From Halobaculum saliterrae (lineage in GTDB: Archaea > Halobacteriota > Halobacteria > Halobacteriales > Haloferacaceae), in the NCBI RefSeq assembly GCF_009831625.1, contig NZ_WUUS01000002.1, forward strand, positions 124,001-188,000: a stretch of DNA of 64,000 nucleotides, given 5' to 3'. Of this stretch, positions 52,628 to 61,055 are shown piece by piece. The notes beneath the pieces are model-generated. The model did not search any database and was not told the origin of the DNA. It worked only from the letters and a program-made list of their open reading frames with translations. The stretch's first letter is position 1. Every line of letters begins with the position of its first letter. A program made the position numbers and the translations under genes.

Positions 52628-53914
52628 ATGAGTACGACAACTGAACTCCGCCAAGGGATCCGCGAACACCTCGGGCAGTTCTCGCTGCACGTCCTGCTCG
52701 TCTTCGCGACTGGCCTGACCATCGGCTCCGAACGGACCGTCGTTCCCGTGCTGGGGGAGGACGTCCTCGGCGTTGAGTCGTTCCTCGTGATCGGATCGTT
52801 CGTCGTCTCGTTCGGCGTCGTGAAGTCGATTCTCAATCTCTACGCCGGCAAGTGGGGCGAGGAGTACGGCCGCAAGCCCGTCCTCATCGCCGGGTGGGCG
52901 ACAGCGCTCCCCCTGCCGATCATCCTCATCTTTGCCCCGAGTTGGGGCTGGATCACAGTGGGGAATATTCTGCTAGGGGTCAACCAGGCGTTGACTTGGA
53001 GCATGGCGATTAACGCGAAGATCGACCTCGCAAGTCCCGATCAGCGCGGTCTCGCGGTCGGCATCGACGAGGCGTTCGGCTACACTGGCGTCGCCGTCGG
53101 CGCTTGGGTCACGGGCGTCATCGCCGGCCAGTGGAGTCTACGGCCCGAGCCGTTCTACTTCCTCGGCGTCGTCGTCGTGCTGGCGTTCCTCATCTCGATC
53201 TTCCTGATCAAGGAAACCGTTCAGTACGCGCAGGCCGAGGGTGATGACGACGATCACGACGCGAACCTCCCGTTCAATGAGGTGCTGAAGCGCGCGACGT
53301 ACGGCGACCGGACGCTGTTCGCGGCGGCGCAGGCCGGCCACATCGAGAACTTCGTCGATACACTGTTCTGGATCGCCGTCCCGCTTTATCTGGTGAGCCA
53401 AGGGCTCGGTATCGCGGCGGTCGGGGTCGTCATCGGCGTCCACAGCGCGATGTACTTCCTCCAGATTGCGACCGGCGGGCTCGCGGACCGCATAGGTCGC
53501 CGTCCCCCCGTCATCGCCGGGATGTTCCTCGCGGGCGCGGGCGTACTCGGAATGGTGCTCGTCGATGGCTACCTCCCGTGGGCCGTGCTGGCTGGCGTCT
53601 CTGGTCTGGGGATGGCGCTGCTGTACCCGAACCTAATGACGGTCCCGAGCGATGCGGCCCACCCGACGTGGCGCTCGGCTGGGATGGGCGTCTACCGGAT
53701 GTGGCGTGACTCCGGGTACGCTGTCGGCGCGGTCCTGATCGGACTCTCAATGGAGTTCGTGAACGTTGAGGCCGCGTTTTATCTGACCGCTGGTCTAATG
53801 TTTGTTTCCGGCGCGGTGGTATACCTCTGGATGGAGGAGACGCATCCCGAGTTCGGTACTCACGAGCCACCCGCGCCTGCGAGGGCCGGAAGGAGAAGCG
53901 TCACTGATGACTGA
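52628..53914 (+). CDS. MFS transporter
   Basis: A 428-residue major facilitator with twelve helices. MFS loop motifs KWGEEYGRKPVLIAG (between helices 2 and 3) and ADRIGRRPPVIAGMF (between 8 and 9) are clear. A cytoplasmic acidic loop (QAEGDDDDHDANLP) separates the halves. It is cotranscribed with the persulfide-dioxygenase-like gene, so export of sulfite or a related anion or import of a sulfur compound is likely. The substrate cannot be read from the sequence. Confidence 0.87.
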   Translation: MSTTTELRQGIREHLGQFSLHVLLVFATGLTIGSERTVVPVLGEDVLGVESFLVIGSFVVSFGVVKSILNLYAGKWGEEYGRKPVLIAGWATALPLPIILIFAPSWGWITVGNILLGVNQALTWSMAINAKIDLASPDQRGLAVGIDEAFGYTGVAVGAWVTGVIAGQWSLRPEPFYFLGVVVVLAFLISIFLIKETVQYAQAEGDDDDHDANLPFNEVLKRATYGDRTLFAAAQAGHIENFVDTLFWIAVPLYLVSQGLGIAAVGVVIGVHSAMYFLQIATGGLADRIGRRPPVIAGMFLAGAGVLGMVLVDGYLPWAVLAGVSGLGMALLYPNLMTVPSDAAHPTWRSAGMGVYRMWRDSGYAVGAVLIGLSMEFVNVEAAFYLTAGLMFVSGAVVYLWMEETHPEFGTHEPPAPARAGRRSVTDD

Positions 53915-54012
53915 ATGCTTCGTGGGGACCCGTCTTGTGGGCCCCCACGCACCCTGAGAGCTGGCAAGGGCTGACGACGCCCAACGATATCGCAGCCCTG
54001 GCGTTGTCTCTC

Positions 54013-54858
54013 TCAGACTGCCCGGGGTGGCGGGACGAGAAAGACGTTACCCGTTGCCTGTGCGACGATCTCCTCGGAGACACTCCCTAACAGGAGCCGT
54101 CGGATACGGCTTCTCCCTTTCGACCCGACAAGGACCGTCGACGGTGTCACCTCAGATTCGACGGCGAGGATTTCGTTGGCGGGATCGCCGTGTCGGACCT
54201 CGACCTGCGTCTCGATGCCCCAGTTTTCCAGCGTGCTCGCACGCTTGGCCAATTGGTCCTGTGGGCTGGCATCGTCGTCGACGTCCTCGTCTTTCGGCGA
54301 CCGAACGTGAACGAGCGTAACCTCCTCGCTCGCGTGACGGAGGTACGAGAAGGCGTCGAACGCTCGGTCGGCGTTCTCAGAGAAGTCCGTCGCGAAGAGA
54401 ACTCGCTGAAAGAGGTGTTCCCGGAGAACCTCAGGGTCGTCGGTCCCTCGTTCGACGCGGTTGACCAATAACGGAACGACAGTCGTCCGTGCGAGGTTGC
54501 GGGCTGTCGAGCCGATGATCCGGTTCTCTAACGGGCTTTGTCCCCGTGAGCTGATGACCGATAGATCGGCATGGACGGCCTCAGCGATGCCGTTGATACG
54601 TCGATAGGGGGTCCCACGGACGACGTGAGTCTCGACGTCGAATCCGGAGGCCTCGATGACCGTCCGATACTGGTCGAGCGCTCGTCGACGTTGCTCTTCG
54701 AAATTCACACCGGGCATCCCGGAGTGGACGTTCGCCAGAACGACCGTCACGAGGTGAATCGTATCGACGCCGATACGGCCCAAGCACTCGAGGCAGGTTT
54801 CGTTCTCTATTGCGGCCTCACTTGCAGCCGACAGGTCGGTCGCGCACAGGGCCCTCAT
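54013..54858 (-). CDS. Tandem universal stress protein
   Basis: 281 residues with two Usp domains. Each has the ATP-binding block: SSRGQSPLENRIIGSTARNL in the first and VGSKGRSRIRRLLLGSVSEE in the second, and starts MRALCATDLSAASEAAIE and RVLFATDFSENADRAFDAF. Usp proteins bind ATP and act in stress survival. It runs opposite to its neighbours in the sulfur island. No shared motif is found in its promoter. Confidence 0.88.
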   Translation of the reverse strand: MRALCATDLSAASEAAIENETCLECLGRIGVDTIHLVTVVLANVHSGMPGVNFEEQRRRALDQYRTVIEASGFDVETHVVRGTPYRRINGIAEAVHADLSVISSRGQSPLENRIIGSTARNLARTTVVPLLVNRVERGTDDPEVLREHLFQRVLFATDFSENADRAFDAFSYLRHASEEVTLVHVRSPKDEDVDDDASPQDQLAKRASTLENWGIETQVEVRHGDPANEILAVESEVTPSTVLVGSKGRSRIRRLLLGSVSEEIVAQATGNVFLVPPPRAV

Positions 54859-55013
54859 AGCGACACTTTAGTCCAGTATCCACAAATGGTTTTGTTCGAT
54901 TTTGTAAAAATAGTCAATAACGGAATTCCCGCTGAGCTGTCATGTGAGCTGCCAACGTCTGTATGTTTTGTATAAGTTATCGATACTCTGGTCGAGGTTA
55001 TTGGAATATAGTC

Positions 55014-55033
55014 TTGTATAGTAATCCCAAAAC
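55014..55033 (+). promoter_or_regulatory. Sulfur-island promoter motif before TSUP operon
   Basis: TTGTATAGTAATCCCAAAAC is followed directly by a TATA-like GTTATAG. The downstream start at 55120 is about 85 bp away, so this message would have a leader; GAGGGAG 8 bp before the ATG could serve as ribosome-binding site. A weaker copy (TTTTGTATAAGTTATC) lies at 54966-54981. Confidence 0.5.
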
Positions 55034-55119
55034 CGTTATAGGCACGAGGCGGGTAGGGGCTACCGAGCAGAAATGTGCAAACAGCGAATTCCCGCGTTCG
55101 AAACTCAGAGGGAGAACCG

Positions 55120-55284
55120 ATGGCAGGACTAGAGATTCCCACATGGGATCCGGAGACAGCCTTGCTTATTGGCACGATTCTACTGGAAGCGATCGTGCTG
55201 TACGTGGGCTACGGTGGCCTCGAACGGCTCTTCGGGCCCTATCTGATGAAGCTCCTCGTCGGGGGTGACGCGGATGCTCGATAG
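55120..55284 (+). CDS. Small one-helix membrane protein coupled to TSUP gene
   Basis: A 54-residue protein with one strong helix, TALLIGTILLEAIVLYVGYG, and a conserved-looking GLERLFGPYLMKLLVGG end. It is known in haloarchaea next to sulfite-exporter-like genes and may be a small subunit. It overlaps the start of the TSUP gene. ATG 55120 is preceded by a GAGGGAG-like ribosome-binding site. Confidence 0.7.
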   Translation: MAGLEIPTWDPETALLIGTILLEAIVLYVGYGGLERLFGPYLMKLLVGGDADAR

Positions 55285-56332
55285 TCTCCTCGGCGGCGCA
55301 GGAATCCTGGGGACGAGTCCCGAGATGCTGGCGCTGTTCGTCGGCTTCGGCCTCGTCGTCGGGGTTCTGTTCGGCTTCTTCGGCATGGGCGGGTCGTTCC
55401 TCGTCACCCCGGCCCTGCTGATGCTGGACTACGAACCGTCGGTCGCCGTTGGGAGTGGGATGGCGTTCGTGTTCGGGACGGCCGTCATCGCGACCCTGAA
55501 GCACCACGATCTCGGGCAGGTCGATTACAAGCTCGGCGCGATTATGATCACCGGGACGACGATCGGAATCGAGGCCGGGCGCGCTAGCGTCTACTACCTC
55601 GAGTCGCTGGGGCTCGCGGGCGGCATCATCAGCGTCGCCTACGTGGTCCTGCTCGGCGGTGTCGGCGCGATGGTAACCCGTGACGCGTTGAAGAGTAATG
55701 GCGGCGGTGGTATCGATCACGAGGCTGCAGACAAGGATCTCGACGAGTACGAGATCCCAGAAATCGCCAAAACGATTCAGCAGACCGTTCGAATTCCGCC
55801 GATGGTGACGCTCCGCGGCGACGTCCGTGTCTCCGTGTGGGTTATCACGGCCGTCGCGTTCGCGACTGGTCTTCTGTCCGGCTTCCTCGGCGTCGGTGGC
55901 GGGTTCATCCGGATGCCGGCGATGATCTACGCCATCGGCGTCCCGGTACCCGTCGCCGTCGGGACCGACCTCTTCGAGATCGTCTTCTCCGGCGGTCTCG
56001 GGAGTTACCTCTACGGACAGGGAGGCGGCGTGAACCTCGGTATTGTTGCCCCGCTGTTGTTCGGGAGCGCACTCGGGGCGCGGATTGGATCTGCTGCGAC
56101 CGCCGTTGTCGACGCTGACGGCATCAAGATCTACTTCGGGGGGATGCTTCTGATCGGTGCCGTTGCCGTGGGTATCGGCGAGATCGGTTCTTACCTCGGT
56201 AACCCAACTCTCGAACTGCTCGGGCTGGTACTGGTTATTGGCGCGGCGGTCGTCGTCGCCTTCGCGATTCTGTACACGACGATTTCGTCGCTCCGGCAGG
56301 AGCGTCATCAGGGGACCACGGTTACCGACTGA
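55274..56332 (+). CDS. TSUP-family sulfite/organosulfur exporter (TauE/SafE)
   Basis: A 352-residue membrane protein with eight or more helices. The two TSUP repeats are visible: GFFGMGGSFLVTPALLMLDY and FLGVGGGFIRMPAMIYAIGV, each with a following VGTxxF-type segment (VGSGMAFVFGTAV, VGTDLFEIVFSG). TSUP proteins carry sulfite, sulfoacetate or related anions. ATG 55274 was chosen; GTG 55265 in the same frame is possible. It lies next to thioredoxin genes and an HTH regulator in the sulfur island. Confidence 0.88.
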   Translation: MLDSLLGGAGILGTSPEMLALFVGFGLVVGVLFGFFGMGGSFLVTPALLMLDYEPSVAVGSGMAFVFGTAVIATLKHHDLGQVDYKLGAIMITGTTIGIEAGRASVYYLESLGLAGGIISVAYVVLLGGVGAMVTRDALKSNGGGGIDHEAADKDLDEYEIPEIAKTIQQTVRIPPMVTLRGDVRVSVWVITAVAFATGLLSGFLGVGGGFIRMPAMIYAIGVPVPVAVGTDLFEIVFSGGLGSYLYGQGGGVNLGIVAPLLFGSALGARIGSAATAVVDADGIKIYFGGMLLIGAVAVGIGEIGSYLGNPTLELLGLVLVIGAAVVVAFAILYTTISSLRQERHQGTTVTD

Positions 56333-56513
56333 TCTGGTTTTCCGCCAACCCGCTACCCGGTCGGGTTAATTTGATTGTTTACTCTCTAGATCTCTCCAAA
56401 GGTCGAGTAACTGTTCCCGCCTTTTCCTGTGTACCTCTCCAGGGTCACCGCGAAATTGTGCGAACCGTGCAAAAGTCTTTTAATGGCTCAGTACGTACGT
56501 AGTTTTGATAACA

Positions 56514-56918
56514 ATGCCAGATTCGATGTCTGAACAGCTCCGTCGGGACATGGAGTGTGAGGGGCTGCTGGAGTGTTTCCACGGCCTCAAAGAACTCGAT
56601 AAGCAGTGCTTCCAAGCGCTCGTTGAGTCGGAAGAACCGCTGACCGTCGACGAAATCGCCGACGCAGTCGATCGTGAGCGCTCGACGGCCTACCGTGCCG
56701 TCCAACGACTGCTGCAGACCGGCTTCATCGAGAAAGACCAGATCAACTACGACCAGGGTGGCTACTACCACGTCTACTCGCCGACTGACCCCTCCAAGAT
56801 CGCCGACGACATGCAGCGCCTGCTCAACGACTGGTACGCGAAGATGGGCCAGCTCATCCAGGAGTTCGAAACCAAGTACGAGCAGTCCGAAACTGCGGCT
56901 CCTGCAGCCGAAAGCTAA
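56514..56918 (+). CDS. TrmB/ArsR-like HTH regulator with Cys-x5-Cys
   Basis: A 134-residue winged-helix regulator from ATG 56514 (MPDSMSEQLRRD). MECEGLLECF has Cys15 and Cys21, followed by CFQALVESEEPLTVDEIADA, STAYRAVQRLLQTGFIEKDQ and the wing INYDQGGYYHVYSP. The C-terminal helix IADDMQRLLNDWYAKMGQL matches the paralogue at 36862-37281. A TATA-like TTTTAATGG lies about 30 bp before the start. It stands between the TSUP and thioredoxin genes, both with the shared motif, and is the best candidate to bind it. Confidence 0.83.
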   Translation: MPDSMSEQLRRDMECEGLLECFHGLKELDKQCFQALVESEEPLTVDEIADAVDRERSTAYRAVQRLLQTGFIEKDQINYDQGGYYHVYSPTDPSKIADDMQRLLNDWYAKMGQLIQEFETKYEQSETAAPAAES

Positions 56919-57024
56919 CGCTCTATTTCTCCGTACCTCTGGTTCTAAGACTCTACTCGGGAGCGGAATTTTGCGCGATCTCGGGTTCCGAACGGTATTT
57001 CTGCCGACTACCTGTATTGGATAG

Positions 57025-57045
57025 TATTGTATATATTCCCCAAAA
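57025..57045 (+). promoter_or_regulatory. Sulfur-island promoter motif before thioredoxin operon
   Basis: TATTGTATATATTCCCC, then CAAAA, lies next to a TATA-like CTTAATTA about 27 bp before ATG 57079. Together with the 44-kb copy it fixes the geometry: motif, TATA box, leaderless start. Confidence 0.5.
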
Positions 57046-57078
57046 CCCTTAATTAGCACCGGTGCATACGTACTGGTG

Positions 57079-57438
57079 ATGGCAACTGATACTGCATCCG
57101 ACGCTGGCACCGCGTCCGCGACTGAACCGCTGTACGTCGACGGGCAGTCCCAACTCGACGACATCGTCGCAGAGAACGATGTCGTCCTTACGGACTTCTA
57201 CGCCGACTGGTGTGGGCCGTGCCAGATGCTCGAACCGATTGTCGAGACGCTTGCCGCCGAGACCGACGCGACTGTGGCGAAAGTCGACGTCGACGCCAAC
57301 CAGCAACTCGCCTCCGCGTACGGCGTCCGAGGGGTTCCCACCCTTGTCCTGTTCGCCGGCGGCGAACAGGTCGAGGAAATTGTCGGTCTCCAGGGCGAAG
57401 ACCAACTCCGAACGCTCATCGAGACCTACACCGAGTAA
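57079..57438 (+). CDS. trxA: Thioredoxin (WCGPC)
   Basis: A 119-residue thioredoxin. Active site FYADWCGPCQMLEPIV, cis-Pro in RGVPTLVLFAGGEQV and end LQGEDQLRTLIETY. An acidic N-terminal extension of about 20 residues is typical for haloarchaea. ATG 57079 is preferred; a GTG 3 bp upstream is in frame. The thioredoxin reductase gene begins directly at the stop. Confidence 0.92.
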   Translation: MATDTASDAGTASATEPLYVDGQSQLDDIVAENDVVLTDFYADWCGPCQMLEPIVETLAAETDATVAKVDVDANQQLASAYGVRGVPTLVLFAGGEQVEEIVGLQGEDQLRTLIETYTE

Positions 57439-58485
57439 ATGACTCAGGATACCCACGACCTCGTTATCGCCGGGTCGGGAGTAGCTGGCCTTTCGGCGGC
57501 GGTCTATGCTGCGCGGGCCGATCTCGACCCTCTCGTCCTCGAAGGCGACGAGCCTGGCGGCCAGCTCACGCTGACAACCGACGTCGAGAACTACCTCGGC
57601 TTCCCCGACGGTGTTGGCGGCATGGAGCTCGTCCAGCGCGGCAAAGAGCAAGCTAAGCAGTTTGGCGCACGGTTCGAACACGGTCGCATCGAGGACGCGG
57701 ACCTGGACGGCCAGCCGCTGGAGCTATCGCTGTCGACCGGCGACACAATCTACACGCGGTCGCTGATCGTCGCGACCGGCGCGAGCGCCCGCTGGGTCGG
57801 CGCTGAGAACGAGGACGAACTGATGGGTCACGGGCTGTCGACGTGTGCGACCTGTGACGGCGCATTCCACCGCGGCGACGACGTCCTCGTCGTCGGTGGC
57901 GGCGACAGCGCGATGGAGGAGGCGTTGTTCCTCACGAAGTTCGCCGACTCCGTGACGATCGTTCACCGCCGCGAGGAGCTGCGTGCGTCCGAGATCATGG
58001 CCGAGCGTGCTCGTGAACACGATGACATTCAGTTCCGCTGGAACACAGAACTCGAAGCTATCCACGGCTCACAAGAGGAGGGTGTTACCGGTGCGACGCT
58101 CGTCTCTCATCCCGACGGATACCCTCGAAAGAAGGCCGAGTCTGGTGTCGACGTTGAGCGAGAAACGGTCGACGTAGGCGGCGTGTTCTACGGCGTCGGC
58201 CACACGCCGAACACGCAGTTCCTCGATAGCACCGGCGTCGAACGGGACGAGAGCGGCTACATCTTCACGCAGACCGACGACGCTGGGCGGCCCACAGCCC
58301 AGACGGCCGTCGATGGGGTGTTCGCTGCTGGCGACGTCGCTGACCCCCGCTATCGGCAGGCGATCACGTCCGCCGGCACCGGAAGTATGGCTGCCCTCGA
58401 CGCCGAGGAGTTCCTCGAGACACTCGATAACGCAGGCGAGTCGACCGCTACTGCGAATTCCCGTCCGGAACAATCTGCACCTTGA
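57439..58485 (+). CDS. trxB: Thioredoxin reductase
   Basis: A 348-residue low-Mr thioredoxin reductase. FAD site LVIAGSGVAGLSAAVYAARA, redox-active STCATCDGAF, NADPH site VVGGGDSAMEEAL with HRREELRA, and second FAD motif VFAAGDVADPRYRQA. It begins one base after the thioredoxin stop; the two make a complete disulfide-reducing system, which can also strip persulfides. The reductant may be NADPH. Confidence 0.92.
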   Translation: MTQDTHDLVIAGSGVAGLSAAVYAARADLDPLVLEGDEPGGQLTLTTDVENYLGFPDGVGGMELVQRGKEQAKQFGARFEHGRIEDADLDGQPLELSLSTGDTIYTRSLIVATGASARWVGAENEDELMGHGLSTCATCDGAFHRGDDVLVVGGGDSAMEEALFLTKFADSVTIVHRREELRASEIMAERAREHDDIQFRWNTELEAIHGSQEEGVTGATLVSHPDGYPRKKAESGVDVERETVDVGGVFYGVGHTPNTQFLDSTGVERDESGYIFTQTDDAGRPTAQTAVDGVFAAGDVADPRYRQAITSAGTGSMAALDAEEFLETLDNAGESTATANSRPEQSAP

Positions 58486-58826
58486 TATCCAAGCTCACAA
58501 CCACAATCGCTCGCGGTACTGTTGGTTCCATCTTAGTGAGTGCATTTACTGGGATCGCCACAGCACAGGCCGGCAGTGGTCACTCCGGTGGGATGGGTGG
58601 AATGAGCGGCGGAATGGGTGGCTTCGGCTGGTGGCCACTTCTCTGGTCACTCATCCTACTGAGTGTGCTTCTCATTGTCGGCTACGGGATTTACACACAC
58701 GGGCGTCCCCCGGCTAATGAGCAAACTCACACGGATACTGCACTGTCGACGCTACGTTCCCGGTACGCTCGTGGAGAGATCTCCGAAGAGGAATTCGAAG
58801 AGCGTCGTCGCCGACTTGAGGAGTAA
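58482..58826 (+). CDS. SHOCT-domain membrane protein
   Basis: A 114-residue protein read from TTG 58482, which overlaps the trxB stop. Signal-like N-terminus, Gly/Met-rich linker (GHSGGMGGMSGGMGGFG), one helix (WSLILLSVLLIVGYGIY) and a C-terminal SHOCT motif LSTLRSRYARGEISEEEFEE. SHOCT proteins are oligomerising helpers of unknown role. The TTG start is uncertain, but the frame is clearly coding. Confidence 0.7.
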   Translation: MISKLTTTIARGTVGSILVSAFTGIATAQAGSGHSGGMGGMSGGMGGFGWWPLLWSLILLSVLLIVGYGIYTHGRPPANEQTHTDTALSTLRSRYARGEISEEEFEERRRRLEE

Positions 58827-59238
58827 TTTGCGGACAACCGTTCGCCCAGATCCGCCTCTTGTGATGACTACTGTTCCTTATTCGAATGACGCGATGAGTA
58901 GCCTTTGACGACGTCGACGAGTTCTTTTGGCGTTCGATTGCTGCACCTCAAACGGTCACGAACCACCCCCGAATCACCTGACTCCTACGCGGCGGGATAG
59001 AGCGTTGACCCACTGCTATCGAGCTCGCAAAAGTGACCAACGACGTTGTTAGATGCCTCTGCCTCGGCGTCGCGTTCGACCGCTCGGTGTCATCGCCAAC
59101 GCCGAAATAAAGCAGGGCGTGCGTGTTCTCCTGGATCCGCGTCCGCGCAAGGTCGGCACTGTTCTTACGATTACGAACCGCGAGGAGCGGTTGGACGCCG
59201 AGTTAGCGGCTCGATGCCGGGAGCACAGCTCCAGGGTG
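58827..59238. other. Intergenic region
   Basis: About 410 bp between convergent genes. Some open frames exist but have basic composition and no motif. No repeat of note was seen. I find nothing to annotate. Confidence 0.4.
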
Positions 59239-59499
59239 CTACTGGTAGTGCTGTTCGAGGTGGTTGACGATGTCGTCGCTACCGTACACAGTAACAGCGT
59301 GGTCGATGTCTACGAGGTACGGAATTTGGTCGTTTCCGCCGGCCACCAACTCGTCGTGTGTGAGTTCGTTGGTCACGTCGCCACCTTGGTCTCCAGGGAG
59401 TCGCGGGTTGTGGATGACATACGAGACGCCGAACTCGGAGAGCTTCTCGCGGACCTTGCCGGAGTGCGGACAGCCTTCGGACTGGTAGAGTTCGAGCAT
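59239..59499 (-). CDS. Glutaredoxin-like (GST N-terminal type) protein
   Basis: An 86-residue thioredoxin-fold protein. Start MLELYQSEGCPHSGKVREKL with Cys in a CPHS site (monothiol-like), then QIPYLVDIDHAVTVYGSDDI with the cis-Pro and the terminal VNHLEQHY. It resembles haloarchaeal glutathione S-transferase N-terminal-domain proteins that may use gamma-glutamylcysteine. It fits the thiol theme of the island. Confidence 0.85.
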   Translation of the reverse strand: MLELYQSEGCPHSGKVREKLSEFGVSYVIHNPRLPGDQGGDVTNELTHDELVAGGNDQIPYLVDIDHAVTVYGSDDIVNHLEQHYQ

Positions 59500-60020
59500 C
59501 GATTAGAACAATTGATGTGAGCGCGCTAATGTGTGGCTCCCAACGGGGGTACTGCAGAGCGTAGCGATGCCAGAACGGCAGTTTGCCTTTGTAAACGGAA
59601 TAAGGATGCCTATCGCGAGTGTCGGAGTGGATATAATATTACTCCTCGACACAGAAGCGTGCGCTGGCGCGACTATGGAATGCGCCCAGCGCTGGCGGAA
59701 CATTATGAGTACCTGATCGACGCCCGAATCGACAGTGGGAATACTCAGATACGTATCAACACTGGCGGTCGACGGATGAAATCGGGCGGTAGTCGTACGA
59801 CCGTCTCGCACCAGCGTGTACGTCCTACGGAGAGATCAATACGCCACATCGCCGAGCAATATTTGCTGCTATCCCTGACGGCGCTGTTTCGGCTCGTTTG
59901 CGAGAAAAACGGGTGCCACAGGGCTATTCTGTCAACTAGCATCGGATCGGGTCCTCACTGAAAGACGTCCTGCTTGCCAACGGTGGATGATATATCACGC
60001 CAGAGCGGCTAAAAGCGCCA
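59500..60020. other. Intergenic region with repeat-like segment
   Basis: About 520 bp without a convincing gene. At 59544-59567 it carries GGGGGTACTGCAGAGCGTAG, similar to GGGGGTGTCGCAGAGAGTAG at 876-895. The right end should contain the promoter of the ABC transporter operon; a TATA-like GATATATC lies near 59987. Confidence 0.4.
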
Positions 60021-61031
60021 ATGAATGTAGACAGCTCCGGCGTCTCACGACGCGACTATCTGGCAGGAGCCGGCACCGCAGCGACACTTGGCTTCAGTGG
60101 CTGTCTCGGCCTCGGCAGCGGCGACGAGCTTACTGTCGCCCATATGCCGATCTTCCCAGACCTCCAGTGGTACGTGATGGAAGAGGAGGGCTATCTTGAC
60201 GAGATCGACGCAGAGATCACCGGGCGCGAATTCACCGACGGGCCGGCGATCGTCCAGGCGTACGCCAGCGGCGAGCTCGACGTGGCGATGTTCGGAATCG
60301 TTCCATCGATGATCGTCATCGACAGGGGGATCCCAGCGAAGGTGACTGCAGCAAACATCAAGGAGCCGATGGCGATCATGGTCCACGACGATCTCCGCGC
60401 CATGTGGGACGAACACGGCAGCGACGCGTTTGCGGTCTGGGCGGAGGAGCGCGGCCGGAAGTTCCGCTTCGGCACCTTCCCGCAAGGATCGGTCCCAGAC
60501 GTACTCCTGCGCTACTGGCTCCAGCAAGAGGATATCGACGAGTCGACCGTCGAGATCACCGAGATCGGCGGCGCAAACGCGGTATGGCAGGCGATCGCGA
60601 ACGACGAAGTCGACGGCACCTCGATTATGGAACCGGTGCCGACCCGCGCGGCGCAAGCGGATGTCCCCGTTAGGACGTTCAGAACTGCCGCCGAGGTGAT
60701 GCCCGGCCAGCCGGCCGCGGTGACGCTGATGAGCGACGAGGTCCGGTCGTCGGACGTCGCTGGGCAGTTCCTCGAACAGCACGTCCGGGCGACGGAGTTC
60801 ATCGAATCCGATCCCGACGCGACCGCCAACATCGTCGAGTCGGGGATCGGGATGGCAGCCGACCAAGCGCGGGCAGCGCTTGACGGGCCGCTATCGAACT
60901 TCGTCACTGATCCGCGAGGAATCGAGAGCGGCACCGAGATCTTCTCGCAGTTCGCGAACGAGAACGGCCAGATCGACGAGCAACTCTCGCTCGACCAGAT
61001 CTTCGACTACAGCGTCTACGACAACCTATGA
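60021..61031 (+). CDS. ABC substrate-binding lipoprotein (SsuA/TauA/NMT1 type)
   Basis: 336 residues. Tat signal SRRDYLAGAGTAATLGFSGC with lipobox Cys, then HMPIFPDLQWYVMEEEGYLD, the start of the aliphatic-sulfonate/nitrate/thiamine-precursor class, GPAIVQAYASGELDVAMFGI in the ligand site and PQGSVPDVLLRYWL. First gene of a three-gene ABC operon. Next to the sulfur island, sulfonates or taurine are the most likely ligands; nitrate or pyrimidine precursors remain possible. Confidence 0.85.
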   Translation: MNVDSSGVSRRDYLAGAGTAATLGFSGCLGLGSGDELTVAHMPIFPDLQWYVMEEEGYLDEIDAEITGREFTDGPAIVQAYASGELDVAMFGIVPSMIVIDRGIPAKVTAANIKEPMAIMVHDDLRAMWDEHGSDAFAVWAEERGRKFRFGTFPQGSVPDVLLRYWLQQEDIDESTVEITEIGGANAVWQAIANDEVDGTSIMEPVPTRAAQADVPVRTFRTAAEVMPGQPAAVTLMSDEVRSSDVAGQFLEQHVRATEFIESDPDATANIVESGIGMAADQARAALDGPLSNFVTDPRGIESGTEIFSQFANENGQIDEQLSLDQIFDYSVYDNL

Positions 61032-61055
61032 CCGGTGTGACGAGGGTAATCGACG

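Noticed and set aside
55166-56308. 380-codon minus-strand frame
   Set aside because: Antisense to the TSUP gene; no motif and unusual composition.
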